From contig JALJCS010000002.1 of NCBI GenBank assembly GCA_023055355.1, forward strand, positions 76,155,001-76,219,000: a stretch of DNA of 64,000 nt. The letters run 5' to 3'. This DNA comes from Agelaius tricolor (taxonomy: Eukaryota > Chordata > Aves > Passeriformes > Icteridae). Positions 49,090 through 62,187 of the stretch are shown here, piece after piece. Position numbers and translations under genes: made by a program. A model generated the notes under the pieces. The model was not told the DNA's origin, made no database searches, and saw only the letters and a program-made list of their open reading frames with translations. Position 1 is the stretch's first letter. The number at the start of each line of letters is the position of its first letter.

Positions 49090-49226
49090 CTCTCCTGCCG
49101 GCTCTGCTCCTCCGTGCTTTCCATGGCACACTCCAGGGAGCTCTGCAGGGATTGCAGCTGGTTCAGTGTCTCCTTCAAAAGAAAGTGAGTTACAAACTGC
49201 TCCAAACTGGAAGCCTCCTGATAGTC
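49090..49226 (-). CDS. NECAB1: NECAB1 exon, start of NECAB coiled-coil region
   Basis: It begins after ATCCTTAG in phase 0 with DYQEASSLEQFVTHFLLKET, continues LNQLQSLQSSLECAMESTEE and ends QSRQE plus two bases of an Arg codon before GTGAGC. It is very close to human NECAB1 (DYQEASNLEQFVTRFLLKET). The Leu/Gln-rich heptad pattern is the helical oligomerisation part. This is the last clean exon before the damaged one, so a truncated product would end shortly after it. Confidence 0.93.
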
Positions 49227-51639
49227 CTAAGGATTAAATGAAAAAAAACCCCAAAAGGTCAGGCTTTGCTTAATAATTTAGAAATACACGAGGGAAGGTT
49301 CAGACTTCATTCAGGAAGGAAGCAGGTTGGATGTTTCCATGTTTATAAATGTAAACCACACAAACAACCTTTGCTGATGGGCAAAAAGCCCTCTGAATTT
49401 CCAGATGTAGGCACAACTCCCACTCAAACTGAGAGGCTCAAGTACACAGTGACACAATACAGTTTCTACTCAAAAAGACCCATTTCCTTAAATCCTTAAC
49501 TCCAGTTGATGGCAGCACCACATTACTTCTGAAATGTGGAAAAGCCAAAGTAAGACTGACAGCTGCAGAACTGAATTTAAAGTTTTAATGCAGATCCACT
49601 CTTGTGAAAAGATGTTTCTCAAGCCCACTGGCCTGTCTCAGACATTGATTATGGGAATGGTCTTGGAGCAGAGCACGTGCTTAAGATACTCCCCTGAAAA
49701 ATCCCACCAGCAGTTGGCTGAAGGGCTGTGTGAGAGAGATTGCCTTCTGAATTTAACACTCTTTGACTGATTTTTGTTCCTTTAATTTGTTTAATTATTT
49801 TTGAAACCATATATCTGTATGTTTCACAATTTCAAATAATGTATCTAAATGTAATTTAAACTAGAGTTTGGTTATTATAAAAGTTTGCACCTATGCTTAG
49901 CAATTTGTAGTGGTTCTTTGAATAATGACATTTCCAATTTATTGTATGTATCAAAAATATTTATGCTTTTTTTTTGTGCAGATAATTTCAGAAATCAATT
50001 TTTATGCCTGTTGTCTCCCTGGCCCAATATATTTATTATAAATAAATTATTTATTTATTATAAATAAATCATATTTCCATGGCTGGGGTCAAATTTGATG
50101 TTTCTGGCAAGCCCAAATCTGCAAAAACACACTGTTCCCTTCCAACCATGCCCATTAGGTGATTCTGTGATTTGGCAGTTCTGCAGTAATACGTAGGTAA
50201 TGCTTTGTGAGGGGGCCACCTTTACAATAATATGAACACCCTCTTTATTTTTTTTCTCATTAATAAATGTAACAGAATAGAAGAGACCCCTAGAGCCTCT
50301 ACTTACTGTGTTGAGGTCACATCAGGAACAGAGATAGAAAATAGATCTCTTATGCTCTGAATGAATTTGTTGGCTCCTCACTCAGCTGATCTTGAAAACC
50401 ATTGGGCAAAATTCCATCTAAAGCAGTTTCATAAAATATGAGGGGCCTTCAATGAGAAATTTCTTTAGTCACTGCATCTGAAGAAAGATGCTGGTCCCCC
50501 ACCTCCAAGCTTTAAAGAAGACCTGTCACTTCAATGGTGTGGCCTCCTACACTATCTGAGAACCCATTTGAGTCTTTTTGGTATTCTTAAGGTATTTCAT
50601 GTTCTTTCCAATGTGAATTACAGCTGAAATGCCTTTCTGATTTTTAGGCTTCTCTTAGAATTTTTCCATGTACATGTTTGCAATCAGAACACAAATAGAA
50701 GATGTTTAGAAATTTGAATGTAAAATGAAAGATGTCAGATAATAGCTTTAAAAGCATTTTGCTCTCAAATGAGAGGAATCTTTTCACAATATTTGTTATT
50801 AAGTTAGTTCTTGGTGGAAGACTTCTGCTACAGAAATCTCAGGTGTTAAACCACCCATAAATTATCAGAAGTTACTTATGTAGCCAGAAGCTTCAGGGTC
50901 TTCTACATTTACTTATTCTGTCTTCAGACTAATCAGCTGTGAGTCACTTTCCAACAAATAACTTTTCATTGATACAATTTTAAAATAGATGCTCATGAGA
51001 GATTGTCTGTCTACCTGAAGGACTCATACCAGTCTATAATAATGTTTATGGCAAACTTTCTATGATTAATCTTTTTGTGCAATAGGAAAGCTGTTATTTT
51101 ATTCTTCTTCTAAACTGTCTCCATTGTAATTGATTTAAAACTTCAGTGAACCTAAGAGATCATTTCATTTCCAAAAATTTTGATTTTCTGGCAGGTTAGA
51201 ACAACATGTGTGAATCTGTGTAGCATGGACAGATAATTGAAACCTTTCATTGGAAATCCAAGGTATACTTTCATTTGTTTTTCAGCTTTTGCCATTGCTC
51301 TTGGAAGTAAGTGAAGAAATCATCCCAGAACTGACTATTTCTTGTAAGTTTTTGAATTGTGTTTTAAAATTCTGGGGATTCAGAAAGTAAATGTTGCAAA
51401 TATGCTGATATTGCTTCCTGATGATACTCATGGTAAATCTGATACAAGCATGCTGAATTACAACCTAAATGTAACATCAGTATTGTTTCATTTTGCAAAC
51501 AGTTCAGGTGGGTTCTCACAGATATGGGGATCATATAAACATTAGCTATGTAATACTTGCTGCTGTCTGAGGCTTCTGCTTTCCAACTCCTAGAGAAAAA
51601 AATTACTCAGAAAAGCTTTCCTGCATCTTAAAGTTAGTA

Positions 51640-52145
51640 AGATTTTTTCATTAGAACTACTCCAAGTTTGTGCATTGCACTGGGATTTTGTGGCCGCCAC
51701 TCTCTTCACAGAGAGCAGCAGGCACAATTTTCCCATAGGATTTTTCCTGAGGAAGGCAGTGAGAAGCTCAGAGAAGAAGAGAAAACCATTATTATCTCTA
51801 CTTGCTGCGCCTCTGGTTTTGCACATGTGGAATGTGTTATGGAGATTGCTTACCCAAAGTGATTTGCTTATTGGACACCGGTGAAGGTTGTTTTGATTCC
51901 TTGGCCAGTTGGGTCAAAGCTGTGTCCTGGCTGTCTGCAGACAGTCACAGGCTTTTCTTTAATATCTTTTTAGTATAGTATCTATAATATTTTAGTATAG
52001 TATTCCTTAGTATAGTAACTCTTTAGTATGTAATTTAGTACAGTGTTAGTGTCATGTAGTATAGCTTAATAAAGCAATTGTTCAGCCTTCTGATTCATGG
52101 AGTCAGAGCACATTATTCCCCAGCTGGGGGATTGCCTGTTTCTAC
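51640..52145 (+). mobile_element. LTR-like fragment of an endogenous retrovirus
   Basis: The sequence resembles a songbird ERV LTR: a TCCCATAGGATTTTTCCTGA block near 51733, a degenerate TTAGTATAGTA repeat zone at 51969-52060, AATAAAG at 52068-52074 and TTGTTCAGCCTTCTGATTC just after. No gag, pol or env remnant lies beside it. Both borders are approximate and no target duplication was resolved. Confidence 0.6.
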
Positions 52146-54867
52146 TATAGGATTTAGTCTTTTTTTCTTTATATTCCTGTCCCATAACTTCTATATTTAA
52201 GGCTTCCCTATGAAAAAGGTCCTTGTGATCTTTAGATATGTTTTAGAGTTACCTTATCAGATTTACAGAGCTATTTTTGAAGATGGGAAAGGTAGGCAGG
52301 ATGCTAACATCATCTTTGGCAGGCTAGAATTATCAAAGACCCTTTCCTTACCCAAATATTAGTGCTCACAACTATTCTATGTGGAATTACTTACTTCTCT
52401 TAATGCACGTAGTTGAGCAAATAATTACAAATTATTTACTGTTTTCTTTGAGGAATTTATGAGTCAAGAATTCTGAGAATTCTGAGCTCACAGCAATGTT
52501 GGGCAGCTTCAACTCCTGCCCAGTGAAAAATAGCTACTACCTGTCTTTCTAAAGTTCTTTAAAGATCACAGAATAGGGTATTCAGGATATATAAATGATC
52601 GTAATAATTGTAATTTAAGTCATGGAGGGAAAAAGATTGTCCATTACAATTCAATTTAAACCTCAAGCCTAGATCTCAACAGTGAGGAATTAGTAGCCAT
52701 GCTTTGCTTAGCCATCATTTCACCACTCTACTTCCTTTGAAAAGTACCTTATTTTGTGTTTTACTAGAGGCACACTGGTACAACATGTTTGTATCAAATT
52801 ATTAAGTTTGTCTTGTGGTAGAATCAGCTTGACTGGCATGCCCGGCATTTGTGCTGCCAGTGCATCGTGCCACCAATCAGTAATGGGACCCATGGATGGT
52901 ATCTGAACATAAACTAGGAAAATGTCCCATTTCTTGAATTTCATTAGCTGTTAGTTACTGTTCATTAGCATACACATTACACTGCACCACACTCTGGGCA
53001 GTCCAGATGAAATAAGTCTGTGTTAACATATTGTTCTGCTTGTTAGTTTTACTGAGTGTGAATGACTGAGGGTAATTTTCCACATTTTCCTCATCAAGAG
53101 GCAACTGTGACCTTTGCAAGCAGCAAAGATTTGTTTAATGAAACTGAAAATGCACATAATTAGTGATTTCACTGTGGAAAAGGTGACTGTGGTCTTTAAA
53201 AGTGTCTACAGGCCACCTTGAAAAGTGAAGAAGAGGTTCTTTTACAAAGGCAGAGGAGGGAGGGTTTAGGAATTTCCTAATGCAGTCCCCATCTCAGAGT
53301 TACCAAGGTTCAGCAACTCTTGATCCTCTCAGTCTTTGGTGCCAGCCTCACCCCTCTCCCCTTGACCCTGTTGCTCCATTATCAGAAGAGCAGCTCCTTG
53401 AGATGGAGAAGGAGTGGGACATTTCTTACTGATGTATTACTTAGCAATTTTCTGTTTCTTATCTATATGTCATATTAAACATAATTTCTAAAAATATTTA
53501 TGCTTATCTTTACAGAAAATACCCTCAAGTCAACTGAAAAGCAGTTATCACTGAGTAGAACTCAGTAAGAAATAATCTATTCAAATTTCACTTTATCATT
53601 GAATGTCTCCTGCCCTGCTATGTTTAGATCCCAAATTAGAGGGACAATGCCCTGGGTTACAACTTTAAATGAGGATATAAAATTAGTCAGAATAACTTCA
53701 CTAAAATGAAATCACCAAGATCTAATTCTTCAGACTGTAGGAAGAAATCAAAACAGCATCAGAATAAAATCATAATTTCACTAGAAGCCATATTGAGAGA
53801 TGCTCAATGTATTGATGTCACACAAATGTAACTTTTACAGCATCCTCACTGTAAAAGGCAGATGTGCCCAATTATTAGATTCAACTTTGAATATGGCACA
53901 AGTTTTACAAGTTTATCCAAATATTATATTTAGCATAAATTATGTTTTTAAATTCTTTGGAACAGTGACAATTTCTACTAACCATCTGCAGTGCTGACAT
54001 AGCAGCAATGAAATAAAATAGGCAACCATGGCTGATTAGAAAGAAGATTGTCACACATTTGTAATAGCACCTCTCAGAACACTCTATCACTCTCCTCTGC
54101 TGGCATTGCTGAAGGAGTAATGCACTGTTGTTGCAATAATAGGGTGCACAAAATCCATGCATGGATAAAAAGTAACTCCTATTTAAGTGCTGCTAGGTGC
54201 ATCAGGTAGCTTAGAGATGAGAAACTGTTTTGGCTGTGTTTGATATTAGCAGGTAGCAGGGAAATGTGTACCACCCTTGCTCCAGGGAGAGGTTGCACTG
54301 CTACACATAAAACATCAAAGCCTCTGGTGGTTTTGATAGGTATCAAGAGGAGAATAGCTAGTTAAATGTTTATTTTTCTGCTGTGAAATAATTTCTATTT
54401 AGAGGTATGAATATTAAATTAAGGGGGTTTTTGTTTTGTTTTATCTTTATTTTTGACTAAACACATAATCTCTGCTGCTGGCAAAAATTTGAGCATTGTG
54501 TCTTTCTGACCCAGTAGGTATAAAATTCCCCAAAAAAAGATCAAAGAAGCTCCCAAGAGTTTTCATTACTCTGATAAGGAGCTAGAAGAGGAAAGGAAAG
54601 GCATGAATGTCTGGAATATCCTTGCATGACTCCTCAGAATTGCTTGCATTTTGCATTTATCTTAGTTTGACTTGACTTGCACTAACAGCCACAATCTTAA
54701 AAATAAACAAAATAGAAAGTCCAAAACATAATTTAATAATGTTCCCAGATAAAAATAGCATTTATCTGTAGGGTCCTCTCTGCCTTGTAGCAGGGTGGAC
54801 CTGGTGATATATTTAGCATCATCACCAGCATTTCTCTCTTCAGTTGAGAGACAGTCAATTCAGTTAC

Positions 54868-55036
54868 TGACTGGAACAGGCTTCTCAGGGAAGTGGTGGA
54901 GTCATCATCCTTGGAGGTATTTAAAAGATGTGCAGATGTGGCACTTGGGGACATGGCTGAGTGGTGGATTTGGCAGTGTCAAGAGGTTAATGGTTGGACT
55001 TGATGAATTTAAGGATTTTTTCCACCTTGAATGATT
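54868..55036 (+). mobile_element. CR1 3' end fragment, plus orientation
   Basis: It begins TACTGACTGGAACAGGC and continues GGGAAGTGGTGGAGTCATC, TCCTTGGAGGTATTTAAAAG and GGTTGGACTTGATGAATTT. It ends CACCTTGAATGATTCTAA, the CR1 3' terminus. It is diverged and 5'-truncated. Confidence 0.85.
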
Positions 55037-56282
55037 CTAAACCTTAATGATGCCATGATTTTTGATTGACAAAAAAAAAAAAAAGAAGTTATAAATCTAA
55101 AGGAACAAATGAACTGTTTTCCAAGTGAATGCATGAAAATTAATACTCAGGATAAACAGAGCAATACCTGTTTTTCTTGTGCAGCAGCTATTCATTGCAT
55201 TAATTCTGTGAAAGGTGCATTTGTAAAAAGTGTAATTTCAAAGAGAACAAGACTATGTTCTGTGAAAAATGTTAATAAATTCTAACCTCATGGAAAAATG
55301 GGTGCCAGCCAATTTAACACAGTTTTTATGAAAACAAAAAAGCAATTTAAAACTTCATTTTTGCTCAAATATAATGTTAGTTGTGGAACACCATTGTCAA
55401 CAAAGACTTATCTAACTTTCTTCCAAGATAATTTGTTTTGAGATAAAATTTACATAAATGCTACTGTTACTATTAGTCAAATATGCAAGTAAAAAAAAAA
55501 TCTAGGCATTCTGGTTTATAATGGGTATCAACCCTCAAGATTGCAGTGATTTACATAATTACCATAAATGCACTATCAGTAACTAAATTTCAAGCCCTGT
55601 GTTACTCTCTCAGCTCCTATAATCTTCTCTTTTATTTTACTGGCTCCTATTTTTAGAGTAATCAAGAAATTTTCAAGTAATGATAAGGCTGCACTGACTT
55701 TTAGCTTTGGGTTTTTCTGAGTAAAGCAGAAAAATTAATGATTTCATAGAAGCAGATAATTGGACATGCTGTGTTTGTCATTGAATCCTTGGTGTTGCAC
55801 ACCACACCCCCCCTTTCTATGTTTTTACAAGCAACATGTAAAAAGCAGTTAGGGTTTCTTGCCCCCCAAAAGACTTGGAAGGCTATTCGAGAACTTTGTA
55901 GCTCCACTGAAGAATTGTCTTGTTTTCATCTTAAAATTAATGTTTATGTTTTGTGTATGTAAGTACTGCATTAAAACCAGGCCTAAATAAATCAGTTTTG
56001 ATCACTACTGCTCAAATGCATTTTGCTAGTTCACCTAGTCTGGTCCCTTGCTCTCACAGATAGATCATTAGGTGTCTTTCATAAAAGAGCTGCAAAGGAG
56101 GGAAGAAAGTCCCTCCAAAGTAAAGAATCAGACTTTTGCAGAGTCTGAAAAAAGGAAAATTTGCAATGTTCCATCCCTCTTTTCCTCTGTTGTCTGCCAT
56201 TCCTTCCCATGCAAGCCTGCTATTTTTTTGTCTCCAAAAGTAGAGCTCTACCTCAGTATTTACAGGAGTAGTGTGTGCCTCA

Positions 56283-57128
56283 GAGGTGATCACTGTGCAC
56301 TCAGAGGTCATGACTGTGCACTCAGAGGTGATCACTGCACACTCAGAGGTGATCACTGTACTCAGAGGTGATCACTGTGCACTCAGAGGTGATCACTGCA
56401 CACTCAGAGGTGATCACTGCACACTCAGAGGTGATCACTGTGCACTCAGAGGGGATCACTGCACACTCAGAGGTGATCACTGTGCACTCAGAGGTGATCA
56501 CTGTGCACTCAGAGGTGATCACTGCACACTCAGAGGTGATCACTGTGCACTCAGAGGTGATCACTGTGCACTCAGAGGTGATCACTGCACACTCAGAGGT
56601 GATCACTGTGCACTCAGAGGGGATCACTGCACTCAGAGGTGATCACTGTGCACACAGAGGTGATCACTGTGCACTCAGAGGTGATCACTGTGCACTCAGA
56701 GGTGATCACTGCACACTCAGAGGTGATCACTGTGCACTCAGAGGTGATCACTGCACACTCAGAGGTGATCACTGTGCACTCAGAGGTCATCACTCTGCAC
56801 TCAGAGGTGATCACTGCACACTCAGAGGTGATCACTGTGCACTCAGAGGTCACCACTGTGCACTCAGAGGTGATCACTGCGCACTCAGAAGTGATCACTG
56901 TGCACTCAGAGGTCACCACTGTGCACTCAGAGGTGATCACTGCGCACTCAGTGGTGATCACTGTGCACTCAGAGGTGATCACTGCGCACTCAGAGGTGAT
57001 CACTGCGCACTCAGAAGTGATCACTGCACTCAGAGGTGATCACTGTGCACTCAGAGGTCACCACTGTGCACTCAGAAGTGATCACTGTGCACTCAGAAGT
57101 GATCACTGCACACTCAGAGGTCACCACT
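56283..57128. repeat. 21-bp minisatellite, about 40 copies
   Basis: The unit is GAGGTGATCACTGTGCACTCA with a limited set of variants: GCACAC or GCGCAC for GTGCAC, GTCACC or GTCATC for GTGATC, and GAAG for GAGG. Three units lack two bases (19 bp). Because 21 is a multiple of three, long frames stay open on both strands, giving pseudo-proteins of repeated HSEVITV, HCALRGD or ITSECTV. These start and stop inside or just beside the array and no splice or promoter context supports them. The array is in a NECAB1 intron. Confidence 0.95.
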
Positions 57129-59743
57129 TTCCTTCCTGCTGTGAGGATATAGCACAAGCAAACAGTACTGGAACAGAAAGTCATCTTCTGGTTAGATGGG
57201 ATTTGTATTGAAGTATATTGCTTCCAAATGCAACTCAGTCATCTGAAAGATGTTCCTGGAGAAATCTAACCCTCTGCATTTTTAGCTTCGAACCTCCCAT
57301 CAAGCAATGGGGCATGAACAGTTCCTACACTCCTGAGAGCTTCCCAGGTGCAGTTTAGTTTGGTTTGGCAGGAGGGATCTGGCCCCAGAACAGTGAAAGG
57401 AAGTCAAAGCTTCTTGAACCTGCTAACACACTGGAATGTTTTCTGCCACAAATTATGATGGTTTCACTTTCAGATAGCAGAGGACTGGAAGGTTGGAGAA
57501 AACTCAGCTCAAAAAAGCTGTGCTGACAGCTCTTTCTAAACTACAGAGGGCAATAAGTACACAGAAATCATGCTGCTCTGGGTCATTGAAAACTGACTCA
57601 GCCACTGTAGATACACTGTGTGCAGGTGGGTCCCACAGTGCAGGTCTTCAATTCCAGAATTCTTTTCTATACATGAATTTTCCAACTAGCACATCACTTA
57701 GAAGAGAGTAATAAATGCTGCTAGTACTCAGTGGCTGTTCAAGGGACTCAGTGGCTGCAGTGGCAGACTGGTGACAAAAAGTTTTATGCTCCACTAGGAG
57801 AGAAAACCCAAGTCTAGCCTGGGATGCACGTCAATGGCCATTTAAAACCACATGAACCTGAGCAAGGAGCAGCTTGAGCTATGAGCTGTCTCACATCTTG
57901 TGTGTCACTGGTGAGGAACATCATTTATTATGCTATCTCAATGTGCTAACTAACTTTTGCTGCACATCCAGCTCTGATTTTAGATGGCTGAAGTCCAGAT
58001 TTTAGACCACGAACTTAAGTAAAACTTGAACTACTTAAGACAGAAATTTTAATATTTGCATTCCAATGATTTATTGGGTAATGAAGTCACATAACCTATC
58101 TGTTTCCTGAGAAGTGAGTTCCTGTTGAAAACAATCCAAACTTTGAATTTAATTTCCATACAAAGATGTAGTGTCGGAGCGTATCCTTGGCAGAAAGCTC
58201 TATTTTAGAATATTTGAGAACACCTTTTTTGTTTGACTGTGTTCACACAGAGTTTCTACTAAATGGAATTAAAAGTGCTTTTCCAATTTTAGGCTTGAAT
58301 CCTCAGTTAAGAAAATAAAATTCAAAGAAATTGTGGTTTGGTTATATTTTAGATGGGTTCTTCAAGTAGACATAGGCAACACTAATATTCCAGATTTTCT
58401 TATCCATATTTCTAGTCAGGCCAGTACATATCTTTTATAATCTCATTAGTCTGCAGGGACTTCTCCTAATTAACTTTCTGAAGTAATTCTTAAATGCAGT
58501 CTTTTATTTACTTCCAGTTGCTGAGATGACATCCTGCCCTTCAGCAGCAGTATTTGATACATATGGCTATTTTAAAAAAATTATGCATAGCTAAAATGAA
58601 CCAATCTGTTGCTTTTTAATATCCAGCTCAACACGACAGTGAGTCAGTGCCCGTTCATTATGAGTGGAAGATGCACAGCATGAATGAACAGACATTCAGC
58701 TTCCTGGCTCAAGCTGTAAATAAATAATGTACACTTTTGGGTTTTTATTTTGGCAGGTTATGTAAAATGTATGAGTACTTTACTCCTGCAAACACCTGAA
58801 TACCAAAGATAACAGCTTCACTAAAGAAGCACAGCTTTTTCCACATTGATCTCTCCACTGATTGACTGAAAAAACATCCAGGGTTTTTTGACCCCAGGGG
58901 ATCTCACTGAATAATTTTGGCTGAAATTTCTGGTTTTGGTGATTAGCCTGGTGTGGATCTGTGGCTGGGTTTGGAGGATCTTGGCTCACTTCCCTCACCT
59001 TTTGAAGCTGTTCCACCTTGCACAGGACATTTAACTGTTCAGCCAGGGAAGAGGAGGGAATCACCCAATGTACTGATGCACTTTTGGTCAGCCACACTGC
59101 TGGGATGGGGTCTGAACACAGGAGCAGGTACAGCCACAGTGAACTGAGTGCCAGCTGGATTGGCTGCCTGGCATGTCCTGCAGCCCTGCCACATCCCTGG
59201 TGAGATGTGCAGGTGGACAAACCAACCTTCTTCCCCTGAGAAGCATCTCCTCCCTCCAGGCTAAAGGCCCTCTTGCTGTGCTGGTGGGCAACAGCCCTAA
59301 CACCTGCTCTTGGCAGGCTCTGTGACCACTGCTTTTGTTTAAAAGGCCTCAAATGGAAATGAAATCTTGTTCTTGGCCAGGAGGTTTCCCTCAACCCACC
59401 AGATTTTTTTTTCAAATTTGGTCTATTTCCAAATGTTGGTGTTGATACTTACCCACATTTGGCAGGGGACATAGAACCCTCTTCACACAACAGTGCAAAG
59501 AACATTCTTCAGACAATTCACAAACATTTTGGCTATATCCAAACTGCAATAGATTGCAGACAGGACTTAAAAGATTTTGTATACAACCATTTTGACAAGG
59601 CTTTTCTGACTGGATTTTGCTACAAACATGCATATTTGGAAGAACTTAAATATGAATTAGTAAATTCTCATAAGAAAACTACAAGAAATATTCCAAACAA
59701 ACAAAATATACAATGTAAGAAAAAATTCACAATCTTTATTTAC

Positions 59744-59841
59744 TTTCTTTGTTTTGTCCATTGCCTTCAGTATGGTTATGTTTAAGTCTTCCAAGACAGA
59801 TAGAAAATTTTCATACTCTCCTAAGTGCTTTGAAAAATAAT
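59744..59841 (-). CDS. NECAB1: NECAB1 exon, post-EF-hand segment
   Basis: After a TTCTTTTAG acceptor the minus strand reads (D)YFSKHLGEYENFLSVLED then LNITILKAMDKTKK and stops in phase 0 at GTAAAT. Human NECAB1 has EYFSQHLGEYENVLAALEDLN and so on, with about 8 of 33 positions changed, mostly conservatively. The frame is intact. It joins directly to the DYQEAS exon at 49.2 kb without phase conflict. Confidence 0.92.
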
Positions 59842-61872
59842 CTAAAAGAAGAAAAAACCCCACATCACCTACAAATGACCTCAAAAATCAGTGTCTCATT
59901 AAATATCAGCTTCATCAAGTCTGAATTAAGTTACAGCATTATTGAATATCTAAATGCAAAATGAAAAGGAGTTACAATGAAAAGGATAATTTTCTTTTTA
60001 AATTTTGTATTCTTTCTCTGCAAAATCATTCCTGGCATTCTTAAAATACCAAGATCAGTATTTCAAAATATTTTATTGAAATAAGTGATCTGTCAAATTC
60101 ACAAAAAATGTAAATATCATTTTACAGATGAAACAAACTTATTTTCAAAATATCTACATCTTCTTTGTAAATTGAAATTTCAGTCTAATAGTCTTCAATT
60201 GCTAGCAGCAAGTGAAGTTTTCATATGTATGTGGTGAATTTGATTATATTGATATGAAAATGAGTAATTCTGGTAGAGCCCTTAGAGGAGAGAATATCAG
60301 GTGGGGGCTGTTGTGGGGCAGGGTTGGGAGAGAGCAGCTGTTTCTCTGAGAAATGAAGAGACCATGAGTTGGCCAGATAAGCTTCTAGTCCCAGGTGCTG
60401 TGACATTTTCAAACAATTACAATGCATGCAAAATTAATTTTAATGAAAATCATGGAAATAACAAGTTGCAGGATGTCCCTGTGTAGCTTCTCAAAGCAAA
60501 GGACTTCTTTACAGAAAGAGCTGATGTAAAATCAGAGGGACTACAGCAAGAGGAGGAAACAAACCTGGGAAATGATGACCCGACTTCCCATTTGGTTGAT
60601 GTGGTGAAATACAATAGAGGGAAGAACAGGAAAGAAGTAGTGTAGAAAGAAGAAAGAAAAATAAATAAATAAAATTATGTTAAAGCTTAGAGACTGTGTT
60701 AGACAAGGCATTTAAACATCAGATCACCTGGAAGAGCACAAAAATTAACATCTAAGTGGCAGACAGGAAGAACAATATTAGATAGGAGCTTTTTGAAATA
60801 ATAAATAGCAACCCTTCAGGGCTTTTAAGAGGTCAGCATGAGCTCTCAGGGGAATCATGAAAACATAAGTTACCAGGAACACTGTGATGTGACCTCATAT
60901 TGCTGCGAGATTGAATGAAATTATTTAGAATTAAAATGTATTATTAATTAGTACCCTGGATTTTTTTTAGCTTCATTTCTGAGATAAACTCATATAGCTC
61001 AGAAAGAGATGTATAATCACAAGCTTAAATATGGATTGAGTAAATTCAGTACCAGATTCACAGATGAGAAACACCCTAGTGGCAACATTTGAAGGATTTA
61101 AAAGGCATTTGAAGCAGCCTGTACTTAATCAAAACAGACAATAAACAGAGTCAGTGCTGGACTGACACCCCCAGGCCAGCAAGCCTGTGCAACATCAGCT
61201 GCAGTAAATCCCATGTGGAACAAAACCACCTCTCTTCCTCAGCCAGGTTTATACAATTTTGGCCAGATGCTCAACCAGCAGAAATTGTAACAGCCCAGTT
61301 CACTTCAGATAAGCCTCTTGTCACATATTTATAAGCCACAGGGTGAGGTGGTTTTTAGGGGGTTCTTGGCCATGTCACCCTGTGGATGGGTAAACAAGCT
61401 GGTATTCAACTTGACACTGTTCATCTTTTAAAGGTGTTCAACATTGCTGACCATTGGAAAACTTACCAGGCTGCCATGTTTCCCTCAGAAACTGTCTGGT
61501 GTTGACGAGTAGGATTTTTTTTTCCTGACATTTTGTGGGAGAACCTGCAAAAACATTTGTAAATTGTTTTCTGCTGCAAGAAGCACTCCTAAATCAGGTG
61601 CTGTTAGATAAGCTGGAGAGCAAACAGGGTGTTGGGGAAATGACTCACAGCTCAGAATGAGGTACAGAAATGGGTAATTGGGCCAAAATCTGGGCCTTGC
61701 AGGAGTTTTATTGCAACAAAGGATGATAGAGCTTGTCAAACTTGCTGTTCTCCCTGGCTCAAGTAGGAGGAAAGTAATGAATTTTCTTTTAGTGGGGGTA
61801 TATGACAAGTGTTAAAGTGAGAAACTAACTAGAAAAGATAACTCATACTAAGGGGAAATAAAATACAAGTCA

Positions 61873-61924
61873 TCTATCCATCCATCTATCTGTCTGTCTA
61901 TCTATCTATCTATCTATCTATCTA
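61873..61924. repeat. (TATC/TGTC/TCCA)n tetranucleotide microsatellite
   Basis: A run of ATCT/CTAT tetramers with TCCA and TGTC variants at its left end and about seven clean TATC units on the right. It is in the NECAB1 intron just left of the 26-nt exon. Confidence 0.9.
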
Positions 61925-62187
61925 ATCTTTATGTCAGAACAGATCTTGAGTCTCAGAGAGTGTGAAATACTGATTAGGAAAAATATTTTCAAAGCAAATT
62001 CTGCACATAGGGGATGACAGAGCCTGAAAAGATTATAAGCCATCTGCATTTTCCCAGGAGTTCTCTGAGTGGAAATTATTTTCTGTTTGAGCTACAAAGA
62101 TTAAACAGAAAAAAATAATCACATGGCATGTTTATTTGCACAGGGCTGCTGTAGGCAGATTTTGTTCTTCCCCAAAAAAGAACTTAC

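Larger units (their letters stand above)
49227..59743 (-). other. NECAB1: Large NECAB1 intron
   Basis: About 10.5 kb between two clean NECAB1 exons that join directly in phase 0. It contains an LTR-like fragment (51.6-52.1 kb), a CR1 3' end (54.9-55.0 kb) and the 21-bp minisatellite (56.3-57.1 kb). It also holds a 211-codon minus-strand open frame (58780-59415) with no recognised similarity, which I do not call a gene. I saw no additional NECAB1 exon and none is needed by phase. Confidence 0.7.

Noticed and set aside
56271..57211. Long repetitive open frames on both strands (up to 223 codons) through the 21-bp array
   Set aside because: They arise because the repeat unit is a multiple of three and lacks stops. 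There is no start context, splice support or non-repeat coding part.
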